From Brassica napus (lineage: Eukaryota; Streptophyta; Magnoliopsida; Brassicales; Brassicaceae): 64,000 nucleotides of DNA. Below are positions 42,812-54,050 of this stretch, piece after piece. Position 1 is the stretch's first letter; every line of letters starts with the position of its first letter. The notes under the pieces were generated by a model. It had not been told where the DNA came from. It did no database searches and worked only from the letters and a program-made list of their open reading frames with translations. The stretch is taken from NCBI RefSeq assembly GCF_020379485.1, contig NC_063439.1, forward strand, positions 25,110,098-25,174,097. Direction: 5' to 3'. Made by a program: the position numbers and the translations under genes.

Positions 42812-43828
42812 TCATGATCTCTCAAAGAGACCTTTAACATAAACCATGCCTTTCTCACTAAACTGAAGCTCCTTCCTCATTTCTTCAACCTGTACATCAT
42901 CTCCTTGAACCACAACCTCATTCAATTTCCCATTTTCTCCCACCATCATCTTCACCTTAATCTCCTCTTTCCTTGACGCCTTCTTCCAGTAATACGCTCC
43001 TCTGCAACACATCCATCCATCCATCATCACCAATCATTCACAAACAGTTTCAGAGACACAAAGAGAGAGTAAGCTTACGCGAGTGGACTAAGAATGGTAA
43101 TGAAGAACCAATTGTTTCCAAAATCAGGCAATGTAATGGTTAAGACAAGACCCACACTTGCTAAGCTTATACATGTACAGAACGTCAGCAGAGCAGCTTG
43201 TCCTCTACTCGGAACCATTGTTCCTTCAAACCTTTTTTTCACAATCAAACAAACAAACAATGTCAGTAACTGAAACAAAATTTTAAAAATTCGAAGCTTT
43301 CTTATGAATTAGCTTACGTGATCGTTTCTCCACGATCAGTGATATTGAAGTTCTTCCTTGTGAAGAAAGAGAGAATCTCTCCAGCAACTTGCTTTGGCTC
43401 CTTCTTGACTCCTTCTCCTTCTCCAACAACGAACGTCTTCCTCACTATCTGAAAAAGATCCAAACATTGGATTCGTTGATGGTGAAGTGAGAGAGAGTGA
43501 CCAAAGTTCGAACCTTTGATTTAACGGAGCGTTTGATGAGAGACCAAAGACCCGGAACTGAAATAACGAACAAACCCAACGACGTGTAGTAGCTAGCCAA
43601 CGAGTAACCACCACCAGTCTCCGCCATTAACAGCAACGAACTAGTGTTCTGTTCCCACCATTGATGAATCTGAACCGCCGATGAAGAAACAGCAGTTAGA
43701 GGCTCCACAACCATGGCTGTAACTCTGTTTCGTTTCGTGACAAAGTCCCGTCTCCGCCCTTTGATTACAACATCTCTTGAAGTCACCCATGGACAAGACA
43801 GCGATGGAGAAAACAGCTTCGTCGCCAT
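42812..43828 (-). CDS. CCB1: CCB1-like cofactor assembly factor of cytochrome b6f, chloroplast
   Basis: Four exons (43514-43828, 43318-43448, 43079-43231, 42812-43001) join in frame to 262 residues. The N-terminus is basic and Ser-rich with few acidic residues, as in a chloroplast transit peptide. Membrane segments follow: SLASYYTSLGLFVISVPGLW in exon 1, and LLTFCTCISLASVGLVLTI and WFFITILSPLAGAYYW in exons 3-4. The C-terminal part is soluble. This fits CCB1 (At3g26710 from memory), needed for covalent binding of heme c(i) to cytochrome b6. The motif TRKNFNITDRGETIT crosses the exon 2 end. No break was seen. Confidence 0.87.
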
Positions 43829-44948
43829 TGTCGAGAGAGAGAGAGTCTATGGCTTTCAAATGGCTTTTTACAAGATCGTGTGTGTGTAAACAAGTCTATC
43901 CAAAATCGAGTGGTTCTCATTTTTTTCTCAATTTTAATTTAATTTGAATATATGATGACGTAGGTCGTTGCAATAACAGAACCTCTGTTTCTCTGTAAGA
44001 GGTCATCAAAGATCTGGAAGGTAGATCAAATGAGACCCACCAACCATCATTTAACGAGTTCACTCACTCATCAACAGAGAGACAAGAGTCTTTATCATTG
44101 AGATCTTTCTCCCCGACATAAAATCAGACCCAAACATGATTTTGATTTCTTTTTGAAACCTGTTTAAATGACTACTGTTTATAGAGTTCTGCGTGTCCAC
44201 AAAGGTTTTTTTATTTTTTTTTAGCAAAAAACTAGGGACATTAATTAATTACTAGAACAAGAAAACAAAGTATTGAGTCATTGAGAAAGCAAGAATCTTT
44301 ATTAGAGACAAGATAAAACAGAGTTGCTTCACAACATCTCACAACCAGTTTTGTAATTGGAATGGACCATCCTCTTCTTTGGCAATAAAGGCTATAAATC
44401 ATAGGTGGGTTGAAAAGCTAAGGTCAAATCGTTTTCCCAAAGTTGCTACTTTATAGGAAAAAAAAAAAGTAACTCTGAATCTTTTTGGGTCCAAACATAA
44501 TAAGTAGTAGGATTCTTGAAACAGAGGAGTACATCATCTTTCTAACAGGGAGTTTACATTTTCTGACACTGTAAATTTGTTGGTCCAAACTTTATTATAT
44601 CTACTGTAACAGCTAGTGATTTTCTGCTAGTGCTAAAAGATGGACTTGTTAACACAACAACAACAGAGAGAAATCACACAACATTCCACACTCTTTGCTT
44701 CCCTTTTTATATCATCAATAAATAATGTTTTTTACAAAGTTATATTTTCTGCACTCATTTAAAAAAAAATTGCTGAAAATAACCTCCAAAGGAAGTAGAA
44801 AAAAGGAGGGAAAAAAACAAACAAACAAACAAATAATAATAGCTCAGCTGTTGTTTATACACTTAACATAAACAGCTGATCAGTCTTCTCCTTCATCCTC
44901 CTCTTAAATATATATATATATATGTATATATAAATGTAATTTTTTTGA
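43829..44948. other. Intergenic between CCB1 and the kinase
   Basis: CCB1 promoter on the left and kinase 3' flank on the right. A short (AT)n run lies near 44907-44930. No gene recognised. Confidence 0.5.
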
Positions 44949-46576
44949 TCATTTAAAAAGCTGACTTCCAAGAGTAACAGTAGGGGTACCTTCACCCATG
45001 ACTGTTGTCAAGCTCACTTCTTTGTCCAATATCCTCTCCAGTTCTGTCACAACATAACTCATTGTTGGTCTCTTCTCACTTGAGACATCAAGACACGTCA
45101 ATGTCAGTGTAATAACCTCCTCCACTCCTTCTGCTGTGTATGTACCACCTAGTCTCTCATCGATCATTCCTGGTATCTCAGTGTAATCCGTTATGCTTTG
45201 CATCTGCAAATCAATTAGTGAGATTCAAAATACACTTCATTAGCAACATTCTCTGTGATTACATACTACATACCCATTCGACAAGAGTTTGTGTTGAGCT
45301 TGAAGGAGATGGTTCTGATGCTTCTCTCCCACTTACTAACTCCAAGAGGAACACCCCAAAAGCATAGACATCACTTTTCTCTGAAAATCTTCTGAACTCT
45401 TGAACCCTGCCCAAAAATAGAAACATCTGAGAAACTTGGATGCAACAGAAGTGAGCCTCAGAGGTGAGAAGCTAGATTTACTCAGGGGAGAGGAAGATCT
45501 GGTCTGCAACAACGTTGGACGATGTACCAACATCCTCTCTTCCCAGGAAATTGCGGACTCCTGCATCCGCAACTTTAGCAATGAAGTTCTCATCCACAAG
45601 AACATTAGCAGTTTTGAAGTCCTTGTGTATCAGTCTAGGACTCAGCGAGTGAAGATGTGCCAAGCCTAGAGATATAAAACACAAGCAATATCAGTACACA
45701 TGAACGCATATGATTCAAGAAGCATAAGTTTTTTTACCTTTAGCTGCTCCTATAGATATGGCAAGCCTGTTTCTGAACTCTAGCCTATTACCAGGTACTT
45801 TACCACCATCACCTAATCAAAAGACAAGATCCAAAGCTGATGCTTACATTGTCCAAAACCCACTAATCAAAACTCATTTATAAGACCAAAAAGAGAATAA
45901 TCACTAATAAAGGACAGAGAGTTACCGTACAGGTGACTGGAAACACTTCCGTTAGGAACATACTCGTAGACAAGAAACTGCGTGTTGCTTTCTTGGCAAT
46001 AACCCAAAAGAGTTACAAGGTTACGATGATTGATAGACGAAAGATAACGAACCTGTAGAAAAAATATACATTGTAAAGCCTTCTCTTGTGTTTCTAACCA
46101 AACATTGAAAGAGTTATTATAAGAAACCTCGTTGACGAACTCTTGTGTAGGCAAGCCGGGTCTTTTCTTGATGGCGACAAGAACACCGTCTTGAAGCAGA
46201 CCTTTGTAAACCTCGCCGAACTTGCCAATACCGATAAGGCTTTTGTTGGTGAAACTCTTGGTGGCTTGAGCAAGCTCCTCCATTTCAAACCTTCTAGCTT
46301 CTCTCATTGACAACTCAATCGCAACGTTTCTTCCTTCAATATAGATCATTTCGAACCAAAGAAAAGTCAACAGATAGAGAGAGAGAGAGAGAAAGTGATG
46401 GGAGTTGTGATTTAAACATTACCTTGAGTAGATGGATCAGAAGAGCCTGTCTCATCAGAAGTTCTGGACGCATTCTTGCGGCGGAAGATGCAAAACCATA
46501 TGAGAAAAAACGAAAGAGCAATCAAGACAAGAGCTCCAACAGCACCTCCAATGGCTGCTGCAGGAATTGCTGACAT
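44949..46576 (-). CDS. Membrane-anchored Ser/Thr kinase with variant HKD and DAG motifs
   Basis: Seven exons (46423-46576, 46128-46333, 45926-46052, 45738-45812, 45482-45665, 45274-45406, 44949-45203) join in frame to 377 residues. The protein starts MSAIPAAAIGG and has one transmembrane segment right away (AVGALVLIALSFFLIWFCIF) with no extracellular domain. The kinase domain has the glycine loop GIGKFGEVYKG and VAIKKR with the ATP-anchoring Lys. Its catalytic loop reads IHKDFKTANVLVD (HKD, not HRD) and the metal-binding loop VADAGV (DAG, not DFG). LSPEVQEF and SDVYAFGVFLLEL complete the C-lobe. From memory the counterpart is At3g26700. Both catalytic Asp residues are kept, so activity is possible. 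An upstream frame overlaps the start. Confidence 0.9.
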
Positions 46577-46626
46577 TTGGAAACAAAGATGGTCTCTCCG
46601 ATGCTCCAAGCTACTACTACTACCAT
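46522..46626 (-). promoter_or_regulatory. Overlapping upstream ORF (34 codons) on the kinase transcript
   Basis: An ATG at 46626-46624 lies 50 bases before the kinase ATG in a different frame and runs to a stop inside the kinase coding region. It starts MVVVVAWSIGETIFVSK. A likely 5' UTR splice acceptor (CTACAG at 46636-46641) places this ATG in the mature leader. Overlapping upstream frames usually lower translation of the main frame. Confidence 0.45.
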
Positions 46627-46635
46627 GCGATAGCC

Positions 46636-49563
46636 CTGTAGATTAAAAAAAAACACACGAGAATGTCGGCGAGGAAAAGAAGATACGATTGAGATTATAA
46701 AGAAGAGGAGAAAGAAGAAGACAAAACTAAAAGCAAACAAAGCTGTTGTAGATATACATACATGAAAAAGGTGTCGACTTGTAAAAAAAAATTGAATCAA
46801 TCAAATCAAACATGCAGTAATAAATAAGAAATTAAAAGAGGGAGGAGGAAATAAATAAGAAAAAACCTTTACAGATCTTCAGGAAAAGAACCCTCTACTC
46901 TACTTCATCGGCGAACCCTCACAACAACATTCAATGTGAGAAAGATCAAATCTTTTTGGCAGATTCAATAATCAAACCCAGAAAAAATGAGACAAAAAAA
47001 AAGAAAGATTTGGGTGTGAAAATGGAAGATGGAGAAGAGGTTTGAAACATCAAATCTTTGCAGCAACTTCTAGAACTAAGTATTGTGTTGGAACGCAGAC
47101 AATGCCGACAGAAAGTGACATCGTTCAGACAACAACTCTCTCTCTCTCTCTCTCTTGAGACTGAAGCTTTTACTTACTGTGAACCAACAACAACAACAAC
47201 AAGAATCAAAACTATTTACTACTGTTTCTTTCTTTCAGATGCTCTTTGGAAGTGACATTTTTAGAGAGTTTTTACTCTTGTACAACCACCACACCCATTG
47301 TTTAATTTTTTTGTGGTGGGGGGGAATAAAAAGAGAGAACCCCTTTGAAGACAAGTGGGTCACTTCGCCAGTTTGCAATTCCAACCAAAGGAATTTTATT
47401 TGTTTTATTTTTGGGTCTGCAAAAAAAGAAGGAAAGAAACTTGAACCGCCGTGTAACTCAGTTTCAGACGCCGCAAAAATAAACACACTCCTCACTCTGT
47501 TTCTGCCTCCCCCTCTTTTATTTACTCCGCAAATCTCTCTGTTTTTTTTTTCTCTGTTTCCTTTTTTAGCATGTTTTTTTTTTCATTTTATGAATTTTTT
47601 ATTTACACTAATAAATGAGTCTAGAGATTTTTTTTAACTCCAGTGTTAATAGTACAGGTAAAAATGATTTTTTTTTCTTGAATGTCAATAATTTTTTTCT
47701 GCTCGTTTATTACTGTAATAAGCAACCATTGACAGATGTGTATTTATATCCAAATTAATTAAATAATAATTTTCTTAATTAGTTATTTTTTTTCAAAATA
47801 TTAATTGTTTTATAATTAAATTCTTGTATTGATAATTTGCGATGTTATTACAAAGTATAGTATTATGTTCTACTTTTTTTCAGTTGAATCAAAAAAAATT
47901 TGCTTCACAGTTTTACCATTTATGTTATAACTAATTTGACTATTTGTACAGTTCTGCATAGTATTTTCAAAATATTAATTGTTTTAAAATTTGGAGTGTT
48001 ACTCATTGAAACTTGAACGCAACCACTATAATCGAAAAAGACAACTTTGTACTGTATTTTTAAAGAGATTTTTTAAAGTAGGAGCAAAGTGTTGTTTTAT
48101 CTGGCACTAATTGTAAAATGCTGATTAAAAAAGCAAAATTTTAAAAATAACGTTGTTATTAATGATAAAATAGATATCCAGCGAACAAACATTCATAAAA
48201 ATATTCTTTAAATAATAAACAATTCAACAAACTCGCTTTTTTATTTAATTAAATAATTAGGAGTAGGACCACATTCTACATCGACAGAGTAAAAAGGTGG
48301 GGTCAAGGGACCCATAGGCCAGCTGTATAGACATTTGCTTCTACTCTTTCTTTTATATATACCCGTTAGTTAGTGACGCTAACGTTTCAACTCACATTTC
48401 CACGATCTGCGTTTCGCGTTTCATCATTAATCTGCGTTTAACATTTGTTTTGACTTTTTATTGAATCTTATTTCCACTATTTAAAAGAAGAAGAAAAAAA
48501 TGAAAATTTTGAAACGAGACCAATGATTGAAGCGGCGGTCGTGGCCATCATGAATAAATGATACAAACTGGAAATGATTGAAAAGTGACCGCAAAAAAAA
48601 AATAAAACATTAATCATGTTCTGCACCAACCGTCCTATCATTTTCCAAAAGGCCCATAAGAGGCCCAATAAATTTGAATTAGCCATATACATGATGCATG
48701 GGCTCTATAGCTTAACGTTTTGGGCCGTTCAGTATTCCGGGTTTGATTGTGGCTTCACCGGTTTATGTGAGCTACTAAAAAAGACAAGATTACCAACTAA
48801 TTAAACCGGATAAACTTGGTTTTAGTTTGGTGTTTCACGTGTTTGGTATATAGTTCATCGTTATTTGTACGCATAAAACTCAAAAGATCCCCCATTGTAT
48901 GGTGAGAGTTATAACACACACGTAATCTTACCCTTGTGTTTCTTTCTGTACTTTTTTTTTTCTCTTTATATGAAACGTTCAGAAGAACAAGGCTTCCATG
49001 TTAGTACACGGTTCATGTTTTCTTTTGAGCTCTATCCAAGTTAATGATTTGATTATCTTTGGTGGGGTTCGAGAAATTATGGAAATATCTAGCGCCCCTA
49101 GTAATGTATAAAAATAAACACTAACAGAAACGTGAAAGAAGAAGATGGGTGGGTTAATAAAGAATTGAATTTAATTGAATGCTCTGTCTCTCTCTCTCAC
49201 TTTCGTCAGCTCTTTCCCTGAATAATCTCAACTTCTTTTTTTTTTTTTTTTTTTAAATCTCAGCTTCTTCATTTACTTTAGATAGCAAAACAAACCAGAG
49301 CCGTTCCTTTCTTTACCATTTTTTTCGTTTGGGTTTCAGTTTCTTTTTGCTCTCTCTCTCTCTCTTCTTTAGTTTCTGGGTAAATAAAACGAAGAAGATG
49401 AACTTTGTTGAAGAAGATGATGCGTCATGGAAGCTATGTTGATGTTTCTTGCTGACACCAACAGACAAAAGACAAGATCTTTTGGTTTGTTTTTTCTTCA
49501 AAGCTTAGAAGCTGCATTTTCTTGGTAGTTAGTTTCATCCACGTCACAGGTTTTTTTATCAAA
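46636..49563. other. Divergent promoter region between the kinase and NUDT13
   Basis: About 2.9 kb. The kinase 5' UTR probably has an intron (acceptor at 46636-46641, possible donor near 46866) and an upstream exon up to about 47050. CT-rich runs occur at 47139-47153 and 49344-49365. A GGCCCATA/AGGCCCAATA pair near 48650-48670 resembles site II elements. 47.6-48.3 kb is AT-rich with no feature recognised. No gene found. Confidence 0.5.
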
Positions 49564-50567
49564 ATGTCGAATCTTTCAGCACGTACAGGACGAGACCGTC
49601 AACGTTATGACAACAACTTCCGTCTTGTTTCTGGGTACAACATCCTTTTTTTTTAGTTTAGTGTTTTGGTTGACTTTATCAATGTTTGAGTCTTTCTTGA
49701 TATGATGTGATGTGCTTTGATTGGTTTGTTTTTTTTTAATGGAATTTCAATATTGCAAATCAATAATTAGAAGAAACTCGAATATGATGACAGATGCATT
49801 CCCTATAGACTGGTGAAAGATGAAGAGGACTCAAGTGCTGACCTTGAAAACAAGCTTGAAGTTCTCATGGTTTCATCTCCTAACCGACACGATCTTGTCT
49901 TCCCAAAGGTTTTTTTCTTTTCTCCTCAATTAATTGGTTCATTTTGATGTTTTTTTGAAACTAATAACTTTGTGTGTTATTGTTTAGGGAGGATGGGAAG
50001 ATGATGAAACTGTTCTTGAAGCTGCTTCTCGTGAAGCCATGGAAGAAGCAGGAGTTAAAGGAATACTAAGAGTATGTTCCTTCTTCTTCATCAAAAGTTA
50101 CTTCTTGAATAGATTTTGCTTAAGACTGAATTGTCTTTTGGTCTGGTTTTGTTTTTGTGTCTATAGGAAGATCCATTAGGAGTTTGGGAATTTAGAAGCA
50201 AGAGTAGTTGTGAAGAAGCTGAATGTTGTGGTGGATGCAAAGGTTACATGTTTGCTTTAGAGGTGAAGGAAGAACTTGCAGCATGGCCAGAGCAAGAAAA
50301 CCGCGAGAGGAGATGGGTAAGCATCACAACTGTTAGCTTTTGTCTGTGTCGTATATGTTCTGATAAGGAGTTAGTATATATGCGCAGCTGAATGTTAAAG
50401 AAGCTTTGGAACTGTGTCGGTATGAGTGGATGCAGAGTGCTCTTGAAGAGTTTCTAAGAGTGATGACAGAAGATGCAAGTACAAAAGAAGAGACTCTTTC
50501 CCCTTCAAGCATTTCAAAGCAAGGAGAACGTCAAATCGATTCTCGGTACTGCTTTGTAGTTAACTAG
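49564..50567 (+). CDS. NUDT13: Nudix hydrolase 13-like diphosphohydrolase
   Basis: Five exons (49564-49634, 49794-49908, 49988-50071, 50167-50316, 50388-50567) join in frame to 199 residues. The protein begins MSNLSARTGRDRQRYDNNFR. The Nudix box spans exon 3: GGWEDDETVLEAASREAMEE followed by AGV, matching G-x5-E-x7-REU-x-EE-x-GU, whose glutamates bind the divalent metal. A Cys-rich patch EEAECCGGCKGYMF follows. The Arabidopsis counterpart (At3g26690 from memory) is mitochondrial and prefers long diadenosine polyphosphates. The N-terminus is basic and lacks acidic residues until after the first exon, compatible with mitochondrial targeting. Length agrees with the family. Confidence 0.94.
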
Positions 50568-51343
50568 TTTCATTTCTCTTTTAGGCATATCAAACTTGTT
50601 CAGTTGTTGTGTAGTATGGATTGTTGAGAAGCTTCTTCTGTAAACAAAGTTAAAACATGAGAAGCTAATGACTTAACTTGTTCCATTGTTTGTTACCATG
50701 TGACTCAAATGTGATGAATAGAAAAACATATATTTAGAGGCTGTTATTGACTATTGTCTTAGATGCTTTCTGCCATTGTATCTATGGGTTCTTCTGTCTC
50801 CTGTTGTCTGAAAGAACAACAGCTACAACCACTAGAGTCTAGAAGACAACAATAGGAAGTATACATGGAGTTCTTTTCAACGACTACCAGATTTTAGATC
50901 TCTCTCTCCGTTCTATCTGATTCAGTTATCTTATTCCCTCTTTGAATTGTTCACTAGTTTACCTCTTGTGAGAGCTCACAGGTGCAGCATGATGCTAATC
51001 GTTCTTCTAGGTAAAGACAAGTAAATGTAACATATAGAAATATTTGTTTCTCTGTAGTCTTTTCATTACCAATCATCATCTTGAGATCATAACTAAAAGA
51101 ATTAGCCAGTTGAAGATATACATGATTACAACAATAGAATAATCAAGAAAGTACTTCAATTCTACAGATGCAATATCCAGGATGTTACAGAAGCATCAAG
51201 CATCCTTCCCTACTAGCTTTAGTGAGAAACACATTGGGATTCAGAAACTGGAAATTAAAAAATAAGTATTACAGCTGGAACCTCCAAACTTATTAGTGTT
51301 CTTACCAACAGGAAGCAATTATCCATCAACCAAGAGTTGATTC
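50568..51343. other. Convergent 3' flanks of NUDT13 and SNM1
   Basis: About 0.8 kb between two genes that converge. It holds both 3' UTRs. No other gene recognised. Confidence 0.55.
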
Positions 51344-53346
51344 TCAGCGTCTGAGCCATTCTCTAAAACATGACTGCATTTTCTCGCGGCTCTCAGCATT
51401 AGAGATATTCACCGTAGGAATAATCTTATCTGGCCTCAAAAACTGTGTCGAAAACAAAACCATTAAATGCCAAAACAAGTCTCAAACCTATCCAGTACAG
51501 ACACAAATACATAACAACAAACATTCACGGTACGCACTTGAACAAACTCACGAAGTTCTGTGAAGCTTGAATGCTCACTATATGGAACCCCTACAAAGAT
51601 TAAATAAGCACAGACAGTCAGACAAATCCATCTTCATGATACTTGCAGCCCATAGAGAATGTGCAACAATGAAACTCACCATATATAGTAACTTTCCCCC
51701 TAGAAGTTGGCCTTATCATATCAAGGTGTTCACCTACCTTCTCGGAGTATGTCCAACCTGAAACCAAACTTCACTTTTCTTAACAATGATTTAATCAAAA
51801 ACTGCAGGGCAAATGAAAAAAATTCACCTGTGGGCCTAAATGCCAAAACTGCTCCATACTGTTCTCTGTAAAGCTTCAAGTGTTCATCAAGTCTCTTCAG
51901 AGAAATTATCAGAACAGAGATAAGATTATGGAAGTTAACTAACAATACTTGAAATAAGCATCTTAGTTTCAGAGAAATACTTCAAATTTCAATGCTGACA
52001 TAGGCAAAACATGAAGACATGTGGCTTTCCCATCTGTACAAAGACTATTTGAAATATCATCCCATCCAAGAGATTGCAGTATCCGTCTTCTTGAAGCGTT
52101 TGCAAATACCTTAACCTGATAACCCCACGAGGTTAGAACTTAACAAGTCCCGAAAAGATGTCTTAAGAGAAAAGAGAATGACTCCAGCAACTTATATACC
52201 CCAAGTGCTTTGGCAATAGCTAGATAAACACATTCTTTTCCAATGCTATAAGAACCAACCACAATCAGAGTCCTCGGTTGCTTCCTCAGGAACTCCTTTG
52301 TGATTCTCACAACATAACTTAACACATCTTCTTTAGAAGGGAATCTGAAACATACAAAAAAAGGGATCAAACTTCACTAGCATGCTCCCTCAAATCCATT
52401 ATAGGTTCTATTATTTGAAAACTCTTGGTCTCACTTGTATCTGGGATTGCAATAGGTTGTATCCAAATACAGGACATGAACTCGCCGGTTAAAGAGGAGA
52501 GGATGAGTTTGCATCTGTTTAGAAGCCCTGAAATCTCCAGTATGCAGATAACATGTTCCATCCAAGAGACGAAAGTGAATGAGGGCAGCACCAGGGCAAT
52601 GATTAGCTTCAATTAAAGTGACCTTGACCCCGTTAATAGTGTACTCCACATCTAGCTCCAACGGATGGATAAACCTACACACACACAGAGAATCACCACA
52701 CAGAAAAACTAAACACACAAACATGAAAGGATAAATGATGCACTCACGAGGGGTTAACAGAGAGACTAAGTCTGAGAAGACGACTAGTGAGAGAGGAGCA
52801 GTAAATGGGACCGTGAGACCAAGCTTTAGTGAGACCAATGTAATGATCAGCGTGAAAGTGAGTGAGGAAGTAAGCAGAACAGCCTTGAACACAACCATAG
52901 CGAAAGGCATCAACAGTAAACGGTGTTCCTGGAAGTTTCTTGTAAAAAGGGCATTGCCGAGGCGTGTCATTGGCCCATGGAGACTCTCTAACCCTCTTTC
53001 CTGAAGCAGTACTCGTCTTTTTGGACGAAGATGAAGTGGAAGGAGAAGGCTTTTGCAAACCCCAAACCTGAAACAAGTCAGTTTGTTTCGTTGTCTTCTT
53101 CTTATTACTCTCAGGAGGAGTAAACTTCTGTAAACCCCAAACCTCAAACAAGTTGGATTGTTTCATCTTCTTACTCTCGGGAGTAACCTTGTCTGTCTCT
53201 TCGTCTCCTTCCAACAAACACGACCAATCAGAACCTGCCTTGTAGAAATCAGAAGCAAAACCGTCTTCAACAACATCATCGTCATAGAAACTAAACCCTT
53301 CTTCTTCTCCAAGACCGTTGTCGTCGTCTTCAACAAAAGCATCCAT
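51344..53346 (-). CDS. SNM1: SNM1, metallo-beta-lactamase/beta-CASP DNA repair nuclease
   Basis: Eight exons on the minus strand (52748-53346, 52435-52674, 52200-52344, 51981-52115, 51828-51894, 51680-51757, 51538-51590, 51344-51441) give about 471 residues; one border may be a base off. The first ~120 residues are acidic then Ser-rich and contain two copies of KQxxLFxVWGLQK (residues 62-74 and 87-99). The metallo-beta-lactamase core has [11 protein letters not shown] (about 161-171), EANHCPGAA and LHTGDFRAS. The beta-CASP part includes [25 protein letters not shown] and [20 protein letters not shown]1-family enzymes are 5' exonucleases in interstrand-crosslink and oxidative damage repair; from memory this is At3g26680. 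The start codon begins the conserved acidic N-terminus. Confidence 0.94.
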
Positions 53347-54050
53347 TTTTCTTATGTTTCTGGGACAACGAAAGGTCAAAAGGGTCAACTTTAACCCGCC
53401 AAAGGATGTGTCGGCTAGAGAGAGAGAGGGGTAAAAAAGGTAAAAAAGGAAAGCCCAACAAAACGTGAGGAGCAGAAAGAAGACAGATAATAACATACAC
53501 AAAGGGGGGAGGGGGGGCCCAATCATCAACATTTGAATCGAATCTCATCCTCATCGTCCTCGTCGTCGTCGTCTTCTTCCTCCTTTAACCCGTCACCGTC
53601 GTTGGGAGTTTTCTCGGCGATTGGGACCTTTCCTTACGAAAATTCAAATCTTTTTTATTTAACATTAGAACTTTCCATTTGAGAGAAAAAGATCCAATTT
53701 TTATCCTCCCTTCTCCTCGACGCCATTGTGTTTTGGTCAAAAGGCAAAAAAGCTAAAACCATTTTTTTTTCTTTTCAATTTTCTTAAATAGTTTTTTTTT
53801 TTCATTTTCTTGTTGGGAGAGGAGGACTTGTAATCTGCTCTTGCTGTTAAGAGAATTAATCTGGATCTGAACAAGAAGAAGCTCTCTTCTACCCTCTCCT
53901 TGCAGGTTTGATCTTTGTTTCAATACAAAGATTCAAGAAAACATATGATCTCTTTTATGTGCCTTGACAAAGCAGCAACCTTGTGTCTTTTTTTGCTCAA
54001 AGTTTGCAGCTTTAGATGATCCTTAATTGACCCGTCACCGTTCTTTAAAC
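53347..54050. other. Divergent promoter between SNM1 and the NIPA gene
   Basis: About 0.7 kb shared upstream region. The right part (from about 53880) looks like a leader of the NIPA transcript with a possible GT..AG intron (GCAG|GTTTGATC near 53903). Pyrimidine- and GTCGTC-rich stretches lie around 53550-53580. No gene recognised. Confidence 0.5.

Noticed and set aside
47155..47637. 160-codon plus-strand frame in the kinase-NUDT13 interval
   Set aside because: It runs through CAA repeats and T-rich tracts (poly-Gln, poly-Phe), has no domain, and lies in the probable kinase leader/promoter.
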